Source: Deferribacteres bacterium
GTDB lineage: Bacteria; Zhuqueibacterota; Zhuqueibacteria; Zhuqueibacterales; Geothermadaptataceae
Assembly (NCBI GenBank): GCA_020633675.1
Contig: JACKDE010000003.1
Coordinates: forward strand, 372,001-436,000
Length of the DNA: 64,000 bases
Reading direction: 5' to 3'
Both the position numbers and the translations under genes were made by a program. Below the pieces are notes generated by a model that was not told where the DNA came from, ran no database searches, and saw only the letters and a list, made by a program, of their open reading frames with translations. Numbering within the stretch: position 1 is the stretch's first letter; every line of letters starts with the position of its first letter. Below, in pieces: positions 50,241 to 61,100 of the stretch.

Positions 50241-52421
50241 TTATTTTTTAGCGAGCTCGGCTATTCCCCATTCGGCTGCACGCTGGATCACGTTACGCGG
50301 CGACTTCATGGTCTGCGCTGCTTTGAGGATTTGCTGCGCATCCGTAGTGCCACACTTTGCCAATGAGCGCAACGCTTCTGCTTGCACAATATAGCTGCCA
50401 TCGTTCTGAAAAGTGCTTTCAAAATGAGCCGCCAACTCCGGCTTGCGCAAATCGCCCAGCGCCTTGATGGCCGCCACACGGACATTTGATTTTTTGTCAC
50501 CACCTATTTCTTTTAAAAACGGCTCGAAACTTTCATCGTGCAAACTGCCAAGCACATCGACGGCTGCGCTCCGTACCGCCCAAAAGCTGTCATTGCGGGC
50601 ACTGCCCATCAACGCGGCTACCGCTTGTGATGCATGCAAATGCTGCTTCAACTCATCTGCCGCCCACATGCGCCCGATCGCATCATCATTTTGCAATTGG
50701 TACACCAACTCGGCAACGTTTTTTTCGAACGTCCATTCTTTCAGCAAATAATTGCCTTCGTCAAAGCGCACCAGCATCGGCTCACTCTCAACAGCAAACG
50801 TATACTGCTGTTCTTTTTTATCAATTTGGATGCGATGCACTTTTTTGCCATTTTTGGTGGTGATCGCAATCAAAACCGGTGTTTGGTAAACCGGAATCCA
50901 TTCACTGACCTCCTGCTTTTGCGCGATGTTCAACATAACCTGCTTCGCGGTCGCATCGTACGTCGAGCTGATTTCAAAAACCGGATGGCCAGCCTTAAAA
51001 ATCCATTGTTCAAAAAACCAATCCATGTTTTGGCCTGTCGCCTCGCGTATGGCGTTCATCAATTGGTAACTATCGACAGCCTGGAAGGCATGCTTATGCA
51101 AAAAGTACGTTATCGCGTGCTGGAACGGCTTGTCACCCATCAGCCAGCGCAATGTATTCAGTACTGCCGCACCACGCGGATAAAGATGGCTGTCAAACAT
51201 ATCTGGTGGATGATTGTAGCGGTTAAACATCATTGGTCGCTTGTAGCGATTGCGTGCTTCATTGAGGTATTGGTTCTTTTTGCGCAATAAATTCAATGCG
51301 CCCTCATCTTCACCTAAATCGTGTTTCGAGTACAAATACTCGCCATAGGTGGCAAAACTTTCATTAATCCAGGCATGACTCCAATCGCGCATCGTCACCA
51401 AATCGCCCCACCACTGATGCGCAGCCTCATGGGCAACCAGCCAATGGCTCGGAAAATCCTGATCGGCTCGTGCATCGTGGATCGTGCTTTGGCCAACGAC
51501 GGTGGCACTGGTGCTTTCTGCACCGCCACCGATGCCGGGAATGGTGGCCTGATCGTACTTCGCCCATGGGTAGTCGAATCCGTATTCTTTGTTAAAAAAC
51601 GCTATAATCTCCGGCGTTCGGCGAAACGAGCGCATCGCATCATCGACATCCTTTGGATAAACCCAGTAATTGATCGGCAGCGAGCCGAGAGAGTCCTTCA
51701 GCACCACGTATGGCCCGGCTGCGAGCACAAACAGGTAGGTCGAGTGTGGCAATTCCTGCGACCAGTGGAACGTTTTCGTGCCCGCTTCGCGATCTTCTTT
51801 CACACTTACCAATCGCCCGTTCGAGAGCGCTTTGTAGCTGTAGTGTACGGTTGCGATCACTTCGTTGGTGACTTTGTCGCCCGGCACGTCATTGCAGGGA
51901 AACCAATGGCGTGCGCCTTCCGGCCAGGAAAGCGTGCTGATCAGTTGCGGATGGTCTTCCGTTTCCGGCAAAAAGTCGATGCCGACATGGTAATTAGCGC
52001 CGGTGCCGTAGCGCGTATTGTCGATTGGCGGATTGCCGGACTGATAGCTGACAGTAAATTTAACTGTATCCCGATAGGCGTATGCCTGCGACAGGTGCAC
52101 AACAACTGTGCTGTCGGATTGCTCGAATTTGAGAGCTCGCCCATCCATGTTTTTGGCAGCCGTGACTTGCAACACTTCCGCATCGAGTTCGCAGCGATCA
52201 AAGCCATCGCGCAAGGCCGCAACCGTGACTGTATTTTCACCATAGAGCATTTGCTTTTGTTCGTCAAAGCGCAATTGAATGCGGTAGTGGAGCGCATTGT
52301 AGTCGCGTGTTTTTTGATATTGCAGCGGCCGGCTGTAGACGTCGACTTGCTGTGCAAACAGGTGCGATGTCAAGCCCAAAAGCATCGCACAAAGTACCGC
52401 TCGAAAGAGCATTGATTTCAT
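50241..52421 (-). CDS. M1 family metallopeptidase with C-terminal HEAT repeats
   Basis: A 726-aa secreted zinc aminopeptidase. The signal peptide is MKSMLFRAVLCAMLLGL to about LFAQQ. The zinc site is HEAAH at 331-335 with Glu354 in WINESFATYG, and GIGGGAES near 297 replaces the GAMEN substrate loop. From ~560 to the end lie HEAT-like repeats (NDDAIGRMWAADELKQH, NVRVAAIKALGDLRKPELA). This layout is typical of bacterial M1 enzymes for oligopeptides in the periplasm. It is next to an M24 peptidase gene in the same orientation, suggesting a peptide-scavenging pair. Confidence 0.92.
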   Translation of the reverse strand: MKSMLFRAVLCAMLLGLTSHLFAQQVDVYSRPLQYQKTRDYNALHYRIQLRFDEQKQMLYGENTVTVAALRDGFDRCELDAEVLQVTAAKNMDGRALKFEQSDSTVVVHLSQAYAYRDTVKFTVSYQSGNPPIDNTRYGTGANYHVGIDFLPETEDHPQLISTLSWPEGARHWFPCNDVPGDKVTNEVIATVHYSYKALSNGRLVSVKEDREAGTKTFHWSQELPHSTYLFVLAAGPYVVLKDSLGSLPINYWVYPKDVDDAMRSFRRTPEIIAFFNKEYGFDYPWAKYDQATIPGIGGGAESTSATVVGQSTIHDARADQDFPSHWLVAHEAAHQWWGDLVTMRDWSHAWINESFATYGEYLYSKHDLGEDEGALNLLRKKNQYLNEARNRYKRPMMFNRYNHPPDMFDSHLYPRGAAVLNTLRWLMGDKPFQHAITYFLHKHAFQAVDSYQLMNAIREATGQNMDWFFEQWIFKAGHPVFEISSTYDATAKQVMLNIAQKQEVSEWIPVYQTPVLIAITTKNGKKVHRIQIDKKEQQYTFAVESEPMLVRFDEGNYLLKEWTFEKNVAELVYQLQNDDAIGRMWAADELKQHLHASQAVAALMGSARNDSFWAVRSAAVDVLGSLHDESFEPFLKEIGGDKKSNVRVAAIKALGDLRKPELAAHFESTFQNDGSYIVQAEALRSLAKCGTTDAQQILKAAQTMKSPRNVIQRAAEWGIAELAKK

Positions 52422-52457
52422 GAAATTGCCTCAAATTCAAATATTCAATTTCTCAGT

Positions 52458-53915
52458 TTATTTTCGCAGTCGGTCAAAATCCTGCTCCGGTGGCGTTTTT
52501 TGCAGAACGCCCTCCCTTGCCATCCATTTTTCGATGTCATCCAGTTTTGACGGCACGAAAGCGCTGAAATTCTCGACACCGTCTTCTGTCACCACCACCA
52601 CATCTTCAATGCGGATGTAGAGCTTTTCTTCAGGCACCCAAATCATCGGATCGATCGAAAAGACCGTGCCCGCCACCAGTGGTTTGCGACGATAGACACC
52701 GACATCGTGCACCGTCAAGCCGACCGGATGCGATAAATGGCCACGAAATGTCAGCGCGGCGCGACAGGCCTTTTCGTAGTGCGGTTTGGAAAATTGGTGG
52801 GTGCTGAAATAGCCTTTCATCTCATTGGCGCAGGCAGCCGTCACCTGCTCGGGTGTTAAGCCAGGCCGAATATGCTTGACGATCACATCGCGATAGGCCA
52901 GGATGAATTCGTACAGCTCGCGCTGTTCAGCTGTGAACCGGCCATTGACCGGCCACATGCGTGCCACATCGCTGGTGTAGTAGCGGTAATCTGGCGCATA
53001 ATCCATCAGCACCAGATCACCATCCCTGAGCACGCTGCTGTTGTGAAAATAATGCCCCATCCAGGCATTGGTGCCGCCTGCGGTAATCGACGAGTAGCCT
53101 TCGCCGCGTGCGCCATTAATCTGAAAAATATAGTGTGCAGCCGCATCGAGCTGATACTCCATCACGCCCGGCCTGGTTGAGCGCATGGCTTCCATCAAAG
53201 CCAGCCCGGCAATTTGGGTCGCCCGCCGGACCAGTGCAACCTCGCGCGGGCTTTTGACAATGCGCATTTCATCGAGAACAGGCGACAGATCCCGAATCTC
53301 AAATTGTGGAAAACGTATGCGCAGCAAATGCACAAACTGGCCCTCGCGGGAAGGCCGGCCGTCCCACGGATCAGCGGCAATCATGCCCTGCCCGCCAACC
53401 GCTTCATCGCGACTCTGCATTGCACCTTCAGCCGGGCTCAAAGGCGTGTACAGCAACGGGTAGGGCGTTTTGGTCAAATAACGCATCCAATGGCGCGCCA
53501 TCAAATGCACGCCATACACATTATCGATGCCGGTCAATTGCTTGACTTCATCCGCATCTTCGGCTGTCAGCATCTCGCCTTCGCCGCGTTCTCTGCCGGC
53601 GTCGGCGTGCGGCAAATAGAGCGTCGTCTTGCGCGACCGGCCATCGAGCAACAGGTAGGCGCTCGGCACTTCGATTCCGCTCAAATAGTAGAATTGATTC
53701 GATTGACGAAACACTTTAAATCCATCAACATACGACGCGCCTTGTACTATAGCGATGGCATTGTCGCCGATGGTATCAAAAATTTGCGCACGCCTTTCAG
53801 CAAATTCTTCCGGGGGAAAATCCGTTTGGTACAAAGATTTTGATTGAGCAAGCAAAAGGCTATTTGCAGACAAAAGCAGCAAGATGATGGTCAGGAAACG
53901 CATCGTGGCGGGCAT
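52458..53915 (-). CDS. Secreted M24 peptidase (aminopeptidase P / Xaa-Pro type)
   Basis: A 485-aa metallopeptidase. After a signal peptide (MRFLTIILLLLSANSLLLAQ, residues 5-24) come a creatinase-like N-terminal domain and the pita-bread domain. Metal ligands are readable as VLMDYAPDYRYYTSDVAR (two Asp), GHLSHPVGLTVHD (His), and IRIEDVVVV (Glu). The start at 53915 is chosen for a GGAG site; 53954 or 53903 are alternatives. It removes N-terminal residues next to proline and lies 36 bases upstream of the M1 peptidase gene in the same orientation, so the two are probably cotranscribed. Confidence 0.88.
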   Translation of the reverse strand: MPATMRFLTIILLLLSANSLLLAQSKSLYQTDFPPEEFAERRAQIFDTIGDNAIAIVQGASYVDGFKVFRQSNQFYYLSGIEVPSAYLLLDGRSRKTTLYLPHADAGRERGEGEMLTAEDADEVKQLTGIDNVYGVHLMARHWMRYLTKTPYPLLYTPLSPAEGAMQSRDEAVGGQGMIAADPWDGRPSREGQFVHLLRIRFPQFEIRDLSPVLDEMRIVKSPREVALVRRATQIAGLALMEAMRSTRPGVMEYQLDAAAHYIFQINGARGEGYSSITAGGTNAWMGHYFHNSSVLRDGDLVLMDYAPDYRYYTSDVARMWPVNGRFTAEQRELYEFILAYRDVIVKHIRPGLTPEQVTAACANEMKGYFSTHQFSKPHYEKACRAALTFRGHLSHPVGLTVHDVGVYRRKPLVAGTVFSIDPMIWVPEEKLYIRIEDVVVVTEDGVENFSAFVPSKLDDIEKWMAREGVLQKTPPEQDFDRLRK

Positions 53916-54005
53916 GACAGGCTCCGTTGTTTTAGGTGGGAATTGACTTTGCATCGAGCATAATATTTTGGTTGCGAAAAAACAAATGCTATCGTACAGT
54001 TGTTT

Positions 54006-54749
54006 ATGAAAACAACGCGCAGCCGATCCATCGTCTCAAACCAAAACGCGCCGCACCCAGAATTGGAAACGATTTTGCGCCGCCATCAGACTACCCCTTT
54101 TCGCAAGCCCATAGCCAGGCACACCGCCCAAGCCTTTGCTGCAGTAGATACCATCGTCCACAAGCGGTCTGCACCGCTCATTCTCGATAGCGGTTGCGGC
54201 ACCGGCGACAGCACGCAGCGATTGGCAGAGATGCATCCTCATCATTTCGTCATCGGTGTTGACAAGTCGGAAGCACGATTATCAAAAAATCCATTCTATT
54301 CTCCCTTGCCGGGATGGCTAATGGCATCGAAGCACAGAGACTTTCAGCCGGATGAGGCATCTGCACAGCCATCGAATTTGGCGAACAACTTATTCCTCGT
54401 TCGCGCCGATGTCATCGACTTTTGGCGGCTGGCGCTGGAGCACAACTGGTCAATCGACAAGCACTATGTGCTCTACCCCAATCCCTGGCCGAAAAAGCGC
54501 CAAATCAAGCGGCGCTTTCATGGCCACCCGGTCTTTTTTGATATGATTCGCCTGGCAAAATACATCGAGCTGCGCAGCAATTGGCAGATTTATGCAGAAG
54601 AATTTGCCATCGCGCTGTCTGTTGTTGCCCATCAAAAGATAGCTGCAGAGGAGATTAAAGTTGTGCAACACTATCTCAGCCCGTTTGAAAAAAAATATGC
54701 CGAAAGCGGGCACCGGCTTTTTCGCGTCGCTGCAGAATTCCGCCTATGA
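54006..54749 (+). CDS. TrmB-like tRNA (guanine-N7)-methyltransferase
   Basis: A 247-aa class I methyltransferase. The SAM motif is LILDSGCGTGDST near residue 60, and VLYPNPWPKKRQIKRRFHG near residue 160 matches the D/N-P-W-P-K-K-R signature of TrmB. The family makes m7G46 in tRNA. Odd points: Asn replaces the more common Asp in NPWPKK, and the C-terminal half is shorter and divergent, so it may be a TrmB paralogue with another target. ATG at 54006 is preferred to TTG at 54000. Confidence 0.78.
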   Translation: MKTTRSRSIVSNQNAPHPELETILRRHQTTPFRKPIARHTAQAFAAVDTIVHKRSAPLILDSGCGTGDSTQRLAEMHPHHFVIGVDKSEARLSKNPFYSPLPGWLMASKHRDFQPDEASAQPSNLANNLFLVRADVIDFWRLALEHNWSIDKHYVLYPNPWPKKRQIKRRFHGHPVFFDMIRLAKYIELRSNWQIYAEEFAIALSVVAHQKIAAEEIKVVQHYLSPFEKKYAESGHRLFRVAAEFRL

Positions 54750-54948
54750 ACTCGGCCTGCAGGGCTTGCTTTGTGGAGAGTCTCGGTATACTTTGCAAGC
54801 AAAGAGCCATGTTTCCCGGCATGCTCGAAAAGCAAAATCCTGCGGCACCAGCACAAATACTCAGGAAGATTTTAACCTTCATTCTTTGTAGTTTAGAAAT
54901 TCGCAGTTCACAACAAATTCAACCTTAAAACGGCATAAGAGGCAAGTG

Positions 54949-55995
54949 ATGAAATTGACATTGATACTTTTTAGCAAATCCGCTTTTTTGCTTTTGGCTC
55001 TGGCACTATTTTTCTTTGCAGCTTGCACTCAACAACAGCCAAAAGAAGCAAAAAAACAAGCATTTGGCATGATTATTCACGGTGGTGCAGGCACGATTTT
55101 AAAAGAGAATATGACGCCAGAGCTCGAAAGTGAGTATACAGCCAAGCTCGACGAAGCACTCACGGCTGGCTACGCCATTCTCAAAGCCGGCGGCACCAGC
55201 ATGGACGCCATCCAGGCCGCTATCAATATCATGGAAGATTCGCCGCTGTTTAATGCCGGCAAAGGTGCAGTTTTTACCAACGACGGCACGCACGAGCTCG
55301 ATGCATCGATTATGGACGGAGCGACCCTGAATGTTGGTGCCGTAGCGGGTGTGAAACACACAAAAAACCCCATCAATCTGGCACGGGTGGTCATGGAGCA
55401 GTCCGAGCACGTGATGATGGCCGGTGATGGCGCGGAGGCTTTCGGCAAACTGCACGATATCGAAATGGTGGACCAGCCTTATTTTTACACCGAACGGCGC
55501 TCGAAACAACTCGAGCGCGCCAAGCAGCGCGAGAGCGAAGGCGCTTCCGCGGCGGAAATTATCCCGCACGAGGATCACAAATTCGGCACGGTCGGCGCAG
55601 CAGCCCTCGATCAACACGGCAACCTGGCGGCAGGCACATCGACTGGCGGTATGACCAATAAAAAATTCGGCCGCATCGGCGATGCCCCGATCATCGGCGC
55701 GGGCACATACGCCAACAACAACTCCTGCGCCATTTCCGCTACCGGCCATGGCGAATATTTTATCCGGCTGACGGTCGCGCGCGATATTGCTTCACTTGTG
55801 GAGTACAAAGGCCTGCCGATTGCGGAGGCTGGAGATGTGGTGATCCACCAAAAGCTGACTGAGCTCGGCGGTACAGGCGGCGTCATCATCATCGACCGCA
55901 ACGGCAATATGGCGATGCCGTTCAACACAGCAGGCATGTACCGCGGCACCGTCGATGAAGACGGCACAAAAGTGGTGAAAATTTACAAAGAATAG
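54949..55995 (+). CDS. Isoaspartyl peptidase/L-asparaginase (Ntn hydrolase), lipoprotein
   Basis: A 348-aa plant-type asparaginase. A lipoprotein signal (FFFAACTQQ, with Cys near residue 27) places it in the envelope. The family start GMIIHGGAGTI follows. Autocleavage and catalysis are expected at the Thr in HKFGTVGAAALD, followed by the conserved NLAAGTSTGGMTNK and GTYANN. It splits beta-linked isoaspartyl peptides or asparagine. The ATG at 54949 follows GAGGCAAG. It stands alone in this orientation. Confidence 0.9.
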   Translation: MKLTLILFSKSAFLLLALALFFFAACTQQQPKEAKKQAFGMIIHGGAGTILKENMTPELESEYTAKLDEALTAGYAILKAGGTSMDAIQAAINIMEDSPLFNAGKGAVFTNDGTHELDASIMDGATLNVGAVAGVKHTKNPINLARVVMEQSEHVMMAGDGAEAFGKLHDIEMVDQPYFYTERRSKQLERAKQRESEGASAAEIIPHEDHKFGTVGAAALDQHGNLAAGTSTGGMTNKKFGRIGDAPIIGAGTYANNNSCAISATGHGEYFIRLTVARDIASLVEYKGLPIAEAGDVVIHQKLTELGGTGGVIIIDRNGNMAMPFNTAGMYRGTVDEDGTKVVKIYKE

Positions 55996-56120
55996 GTCAT
56001 CAATTCGCTATAAATCTTGCTTGCCTTTCACATCTGCCTTTGCTAAAATCAGCGATTTTTTCGCAGCAGGCTACAAGCTGTTGCGACCCTTTTTTGAACG
56101 CATATGTGAAAGGCCTTTTT

Positions 56121-56474
56121 GTGAATCCAATCGTGCTCACGGTGGTATTGCTGGTGTGCAGCAACGTGTTTATGACCTTCGCCTGGTACGCTCATTTGAA
56201 AGAGATGAACAACAAACTGTGGCTGGTCGCTGCATTGCTGAGCTGGGTCATCGCGCTGTTCGAATATCTGCTGCAAGTGCCAGCCAATCGCATCGGTCAC
56301 ACCGTGCTGAGCGTCGGCCAGCTCAAGATTTTGCAGGAAGTCATTACGCTGTGTGTGTTCGTGCCGTTTTCGGTTTTCTATTTGAAAGAGCCGATAAAAC
56401 AGGATTATCTGTGGGCTGGTCTGTGCCTGCCCGGAGCGGTTTATTTCGTGTTCCGGAGCAAATTTGCAAGCTAA
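56121..56474 (+). CDS. DMT family (DUF486) small membrane protein
   Basis: A 117-aa protein with four hydrophobic helices: PIVLTVVLLVCSNVFMTFAW, LWLVAALLSWVIALFEYLL, GQLKILQEVITLCVFVPFSV and YLWAGLCLPGAVYFVF. Length and the segment QVPANRIGH match the DUF486 family of single-domain DMT proteins. The start is a GTG at 56121 behind AAGG; no in-frame ATG is suitable. Transport substrate unknown. Confidence 0.8.
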   Translation: MNPIVLTVVLLVCSNVFMTFAWYAHLKEMNNKLWLVAALLSWVIALFEYLLQVPANRIGHTVLSVGQLKILQEVITLCVFVPFSVFYLKEPIKQDYLWAGLCLPGAVYFVFRSKFAS

Positions 56475-56797
56475 ACTCCGATACGGCGGACGCGCTTAAA
56501 AACGAATGCAAAGCATGCTCCACTATTCCGCTAATAATGCTGCGCTTTTCTTCACGGCGCGACTCCAAATTTTCCACAATTCCACTGCATTCTTTCAGCG
56601 ATTCAACTTGTAAAATTTCAGATGTTGTCTTATATTCATTCTTTATTATCCGCCTCACCAAGCACTCAGTTCTCTGTAATGATTGTCATGCCCGCAAACT
56701 AAAGCAGCAGACACAATTTGCAGCGTTCTACTCTTTTTGTATTAATCATTCAGGCGCAATGCCTGCCTACTTTAACGCATAACCATTGAGTTGTGGC
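56475..56797. other. Intergenic region, nothing recognised
   Basis: A 323-base gap before the efflux adaptor gene. It probably carries the promoter for the RND operon, but no clear promoter or operator palindrome can be pointed out. A minus-strand frame across 56344-56661 has no protein-like features. Confidence 0.4.
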
Positions 56798-58126
56798 ATG
56801 TCTGTACAAAAACAAAAACTCATCAGCATTCTGCGCCCTGCATCCTTCGTTCTACTTGCCGTATTTTGCAGCCTGCAATGGTTTGGCTGCTCCACCGATT
56901 CAGGTGGCTCACAGATGGATATGCAGGATCAGCTCATCCCGGCCGTTGAAGCTGTGCAAACACGGTCCGGCGCTTTGCCACTTGTTGAGCGGCTTAGCGG
57001 TGTAGTGAAAGCAAAAAATCAAGTCGAAATCTATCCTGAGATCAACGCGGTGATTACCGCCGTGTATGTGCAAAACGGCGACGTTGTGAAAAAGGGCGAT
57101 CCACTGGTCCAGCTTCGCGACAAAGAATTTCGCGAACGGCTCCGCCAGGCACGCGCCAGCTACCAAATTGCCACCGCTCAGGTTCGGCAGGCCGAAGCCC
57201 AGCTCAACGAAGTCCGTGGTGAGCTCGAGCGCGTCAAGGCGTTATCGGAAAAAGGTCTATCCAGCGATTCGGAGCTCGAAGCGATACAGTCCCAGGCGAT
57301 TTCGGCCGAAGCAAGTCTCGAATTGGCAAAGGCCCGCGTCGATCAGGCGCAAGCCACCATGGATGAGCGTGAAGAAACACTTTCGCAGACCACCATCCGT
57401 GCCCCACTTGCTGGAACGGTTGGCAACCGCAACGCCGAAGTTGGCATGCTGGTCAGTTCCGGCGCACAGCTTTTTACGTTGGGACAATTGGATAGTATGC
57501 GCATTGAAGTTGTACTGACGGATCGGATGCTCAATTACATCGAGGAAGGTCAACGTTCGGACATTCAGTTGGGTGATACACCAACTGGCATATTGTCCGC
57601 CCCGCTCACCCGCATCTCGCCATTTCTCAATCCAGTGAGTCACAGCACGATCGCTGAAATCGATCTTGCAAATTCGGATAATTCTCTCAAGCCCGGCATG
57701 TTCGTTCCGGTGGATGTTTACTATGGTGAAAGTGAGCGGGCTACACTTGTTCCACTGAGTGCGTTGTATGAAAATCCCATGACGGGCGGCACCGGCATCT
57801 ACGTCTGTGAAGGCACCCTAAGCGCCCAGGAAGCAAGTTCAGGTACAGGTCAGGAAGCCATCGCACTGACAGAACCATTGCCCTTTAAATTTGTGCCTGT
57901 AGAAATTCTCGCCAGAGGGCGTATGGAAGCCGGTGTGCGCGGCGTCCAGGAAGGTGACTGGGTCATCACGCTCGGGCAGGACTTGCTGGCTGGAGCGGCA
58001 GGACAAGCCAGAGTTCGGCCTGTTAACTGGAACTGGATTCAACAGCTTCAGCAACTGCAGCGCCAGGATTTGCTGAAGGACATCATGAAACAACAGCAGT
58101 CTTTTCCATCTGATTCCCTCAATTAA
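56798..58126 (+). CDS. RND efflux periplasmic adaptor (HlyD/AcrA family)
   Basis: A 442-aa membrane fusion protein. A lipoprotein signal (WFGCST, Cys near residue 34) is followed by a biotinyl-lipoyl-like half (YPEINAVITAVYVQNGDVVKK), a coiled-coil hairpin (~95-190; ARASYQIATAQVRQAEAQL), the second lipoyl half (TTIRAPLAGTVGNRNAEVG) and beta-barrel/proximal domains. The C-terminus ends in a Gln-rich tail. ATG at 56798 is taken over TTG at 56786. It starts the RND operon and is followed 23 bases later by the permease. No TolC-like outer-membrane gene is in the window. Confidence 0.92.
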   Translation: MSVQKQKLISILRPASFVLLAVFCSLQWFGCSTDSGGSQMDMQDQLIPAVEAVQTRSGALPLVERLSGVVKAKNQVEIYPEINAVITAVYVQNGDVVKKGDPLVQLRDKEFRERLRQARASYQIATAQVRQAEAQLNEVRGELERVKALSEKGLSSDSELEAIQSQAISAEASLELAKARVDQAQATMDEREETLSQTTIRAPLAGTVGNRNAEVGMLVSSGAQLFTLGQLDSMRIEVVLTDRMLNYIEEGQRSDIQLGDTPTGILSAPLTRISPFLNPVSHSTIAEIDLANSDNSLKPGMFVPVDVYYGESERATLVPLSALYENPMTGGTGIYVCEGTLSAQEASSGTGQEAIALTEPLPFKFVPVEILARGRMEAGVRGVQEGDWVITLGQDLLAGAAGQARVRPVNWNWIQQLQQLQRQDLLKDIMKQQQSFPSDSLN

Positions 58127-58149
58127 AACAGCAAAAGACGGTTAAGATT

Positions 58150-61100
58150 ATGAATATTACCAAAATATCTGTCAAGCGGCCAATTGCCACAACAATGGCA
58201 TTTTTGATCATTATTGTGGTCGGAATCATGGGGCTCCGCTTTCTGCCCATCGATCTGCTGCCACCGATTGAATACCCGCGTTTGAGCATTCGTACCGTAT
58301 ACCCAAATGTCGGGCCGGAAGAAATCGAAAATTTAATTACCGACCGGGTGGAAAACGCCGTCGCCAGCGTACCCAATATCGAACAAATTCGATCATCTTC
58401 GCAAGAAGGTAGCAGCAATGTCACGCTGGAATTTGCACAAGGCACCAACATAGATGAAGCTGCAAATGACGTACGCGCCGCGATCGACCGCATTCGTGAT
58501 GATTTTCCACCGGAAGTCGAGTCGCCACGTTTGCGTAAATTTGATCCGGACAACTTCCCCGTGGTTATTTTGGGTGCGCGCTCGACCCATAACATGGAAG
58601 AGCTTACGCGCCTGCTCGAACGCGAAATCTCACAGCGTTTTGAACAAATACCCGGCGTCGGCTCGGTTGATGTCTGGGGTGGCATCTATCGCGAAATCCA
58701 GGTTCAGCTCAAACGAGATCGCCTGGCATCGAGTCAATTGTCGGCCAATGATGTGCGCGAGGCGCTGCAGCGTGAAAACGTCACGCTGCCCGGAGGCGAC
58801 TTGCGCGAAGGTGTGAGCGATATGTACGTGCGGACGCGCGGTGAATACCAATCGGTCGACCAGATCGCCAACACGATTATTAAAATGGTCGATGGCACGC
58901 CAATTCGTGTGCGCGATGTCGCGGAGGTCGTGGATGGCTATCAGGACATCGGGCGGCTGGTGCTGGTCGACGAACAGCCGATGGTGCGGCTGGGCGTGCG
59001 CAAGCAAAGTGGCGCCAATACGGTTGCTGTGGCAGAAGCCGCGCGCGCGGTGATGGAAGAGATCGATCGTGAGCGTGACGATCTCGACTTGCTGATGATT
59101 ATCGACCAAAGTGAATTCATTCAAAACTCGATTGACAATGTCAAGCAATCTGCGCTTTGGGGTGGCCTGTTGGCTATTTTTGTGCTTTACCTGTTTTTAC
59201 GCAATGGCTCTACTACCTTCATTATCGCGCTATCCATTCCGATCTCGCTGATTGCCACTTTTGGTTTGCTGTATTTTAACGATCTCACCCTCAACCAAAT
59301 GAGTTTTGGCGGGCTTGCGCTCGGCATCGGCTTGATTGTCGACAACGCCATCGTGGTGCTGGAAAATATTGTCCGGCAGCGGGAGAATAAGCTTGCTCCC
59401 GAAGAGAGTGCGCTGGTCGGCACACGCCAGGTAACCGGTGCGATTATCGCTTCCACCCTGACAACTTCTGTGATTTTCATGCCGGTGGTATTTATGCAAA
59501 CCATTTCCGGTATGCTTTTCAAGGAACTGGCGCTGGTGGTTGTTTTTTCCTTGCTGTGCTCGCTGTTGGTTGCCCTCACGCTGGTACCGATGCTCGGCAA
59601 TCGTTTCATGAAAATGTCGGTCGGCAATGGCAAAGCCAATGGTAACAATCGCCAATCGCGTTTTCTGGCCTGGTTTCAGCGTCTCGAAAACAGCTATTCC
59701 AGATTACTGGAACGTGCGCTTCAGCATCGAAAACTGGTATTTGCAGCCACGTTTGGCCTGCTGGTGCTGACCTTTTTGCTTTGGCCTCTGCTGCCCATTG
59801 AGCTCGCACCACAAACGGATGCGGATGAAATTTCCGTTGATTTGGAGATGGCGCAGGGAACCAACATCGCCGTGGTTTACAAATACTTGCAGCAGCTCGA
59901 TCATATTGTGCGTTCAGTTACGCCAATGGATCAGGTCGAGCATTTTTCGACAGAAATCCGCCCTGGAGATGCCGAAGTGGAGATTGCCTTGCGCGGCGCC
60001 GACGAAAGAACAATCGATAGTTTCGTTTTAGCCGACAAAATCCGAAAAGAAGTTTCAGGGCAAATTCCGGGTGCCGAACTCCGCGTCAGCGCACAGTCCG
60101 GCTTATGGATGTTGCGCCGATTGTTCGGCTCAGGTGGCGATGAAGCGATTCAACTCGAACTGCGTGGTTACGATCTGGCGCTCGCTAACCAGATATCGGA
60201 GGAAATCCGCGCAATCATCGCGCTTGATCCCGATGTGGTTGATGTACGAGTGCGCCGCCGTGAAGGCAGACCGGAGCAAAATCTCATCATCGACCGCGAA
60301 AAAGTGGCCAATCTCGGTCTCTCTGTCGATCAAATCGCACGGGTTGTACAAACCAATGTCGGTGGCAGCCGTGCAGGCTCTTTTCGAGAGGGCGGCGAAG
60401 AGTACCCGATTATGGTGCGTTTGCAACCGGACGATCGCCTGAGCACGCTCGATTTGGGCAACGTTTCGCTCCGCACCGGCGCGGGACAGATTGTTCCCGT
60501 ATCCGCAGTGGTCAGCTCTGAACGCCGCCGAAGCCCAACCGAAATCGACCGCATCGACGGCCAGCGCGTGACCTACATCACCGCGAATCTGAAAAGTGGT
60601 GCTGCCCTTGGTGACGTCGTGGAGCGGCTGCAGGGCACACTCAGAAATTTCCCGATGCCTCGTGGATACGCGCTGGTTTTCAGCGGAGAATATGAAGAGC
60701 AACAAAAAGCTCAGTTCGACTTTATGCTCTCGATCATTATGGCGCTGGTGCTCATTTACATGGTGATGGCAGCGCAGTTTGAACGCTTTCTCGATCCGTT
60801 GATTGTGATGGTATCTGTACCGCTGGCCTTTATCGGCGTGGTGCCCACACTTTTGATCACAGGTACATCGCTCAACATGCAAAGCCTGATGGGTATCGTC
60901 ATGCTGATAGGCATTGTGGTGAACAATGCGATTGTGCTGGTCGACTATATCAATTTGATGCGCCGCGAGAAAAACCTCGACATCGAAGAGGCGGTGCTGC
61001 AATCTGGGAGATTGCGCCTGCGGCCCATCTTGATGACCAGTTGTACCACCATTTTAGGTATGCTGCCGCTGGCTTTCGGCACAGGTGCCGGTGGCGAAAT

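Noticed and set aside
56344..56661. A 105-codon minus-strand frame before the efflux operon
   Set aside because: Half overlaps the DMT-family gene in antisense, the rest has no protein-like features or ribosome site.
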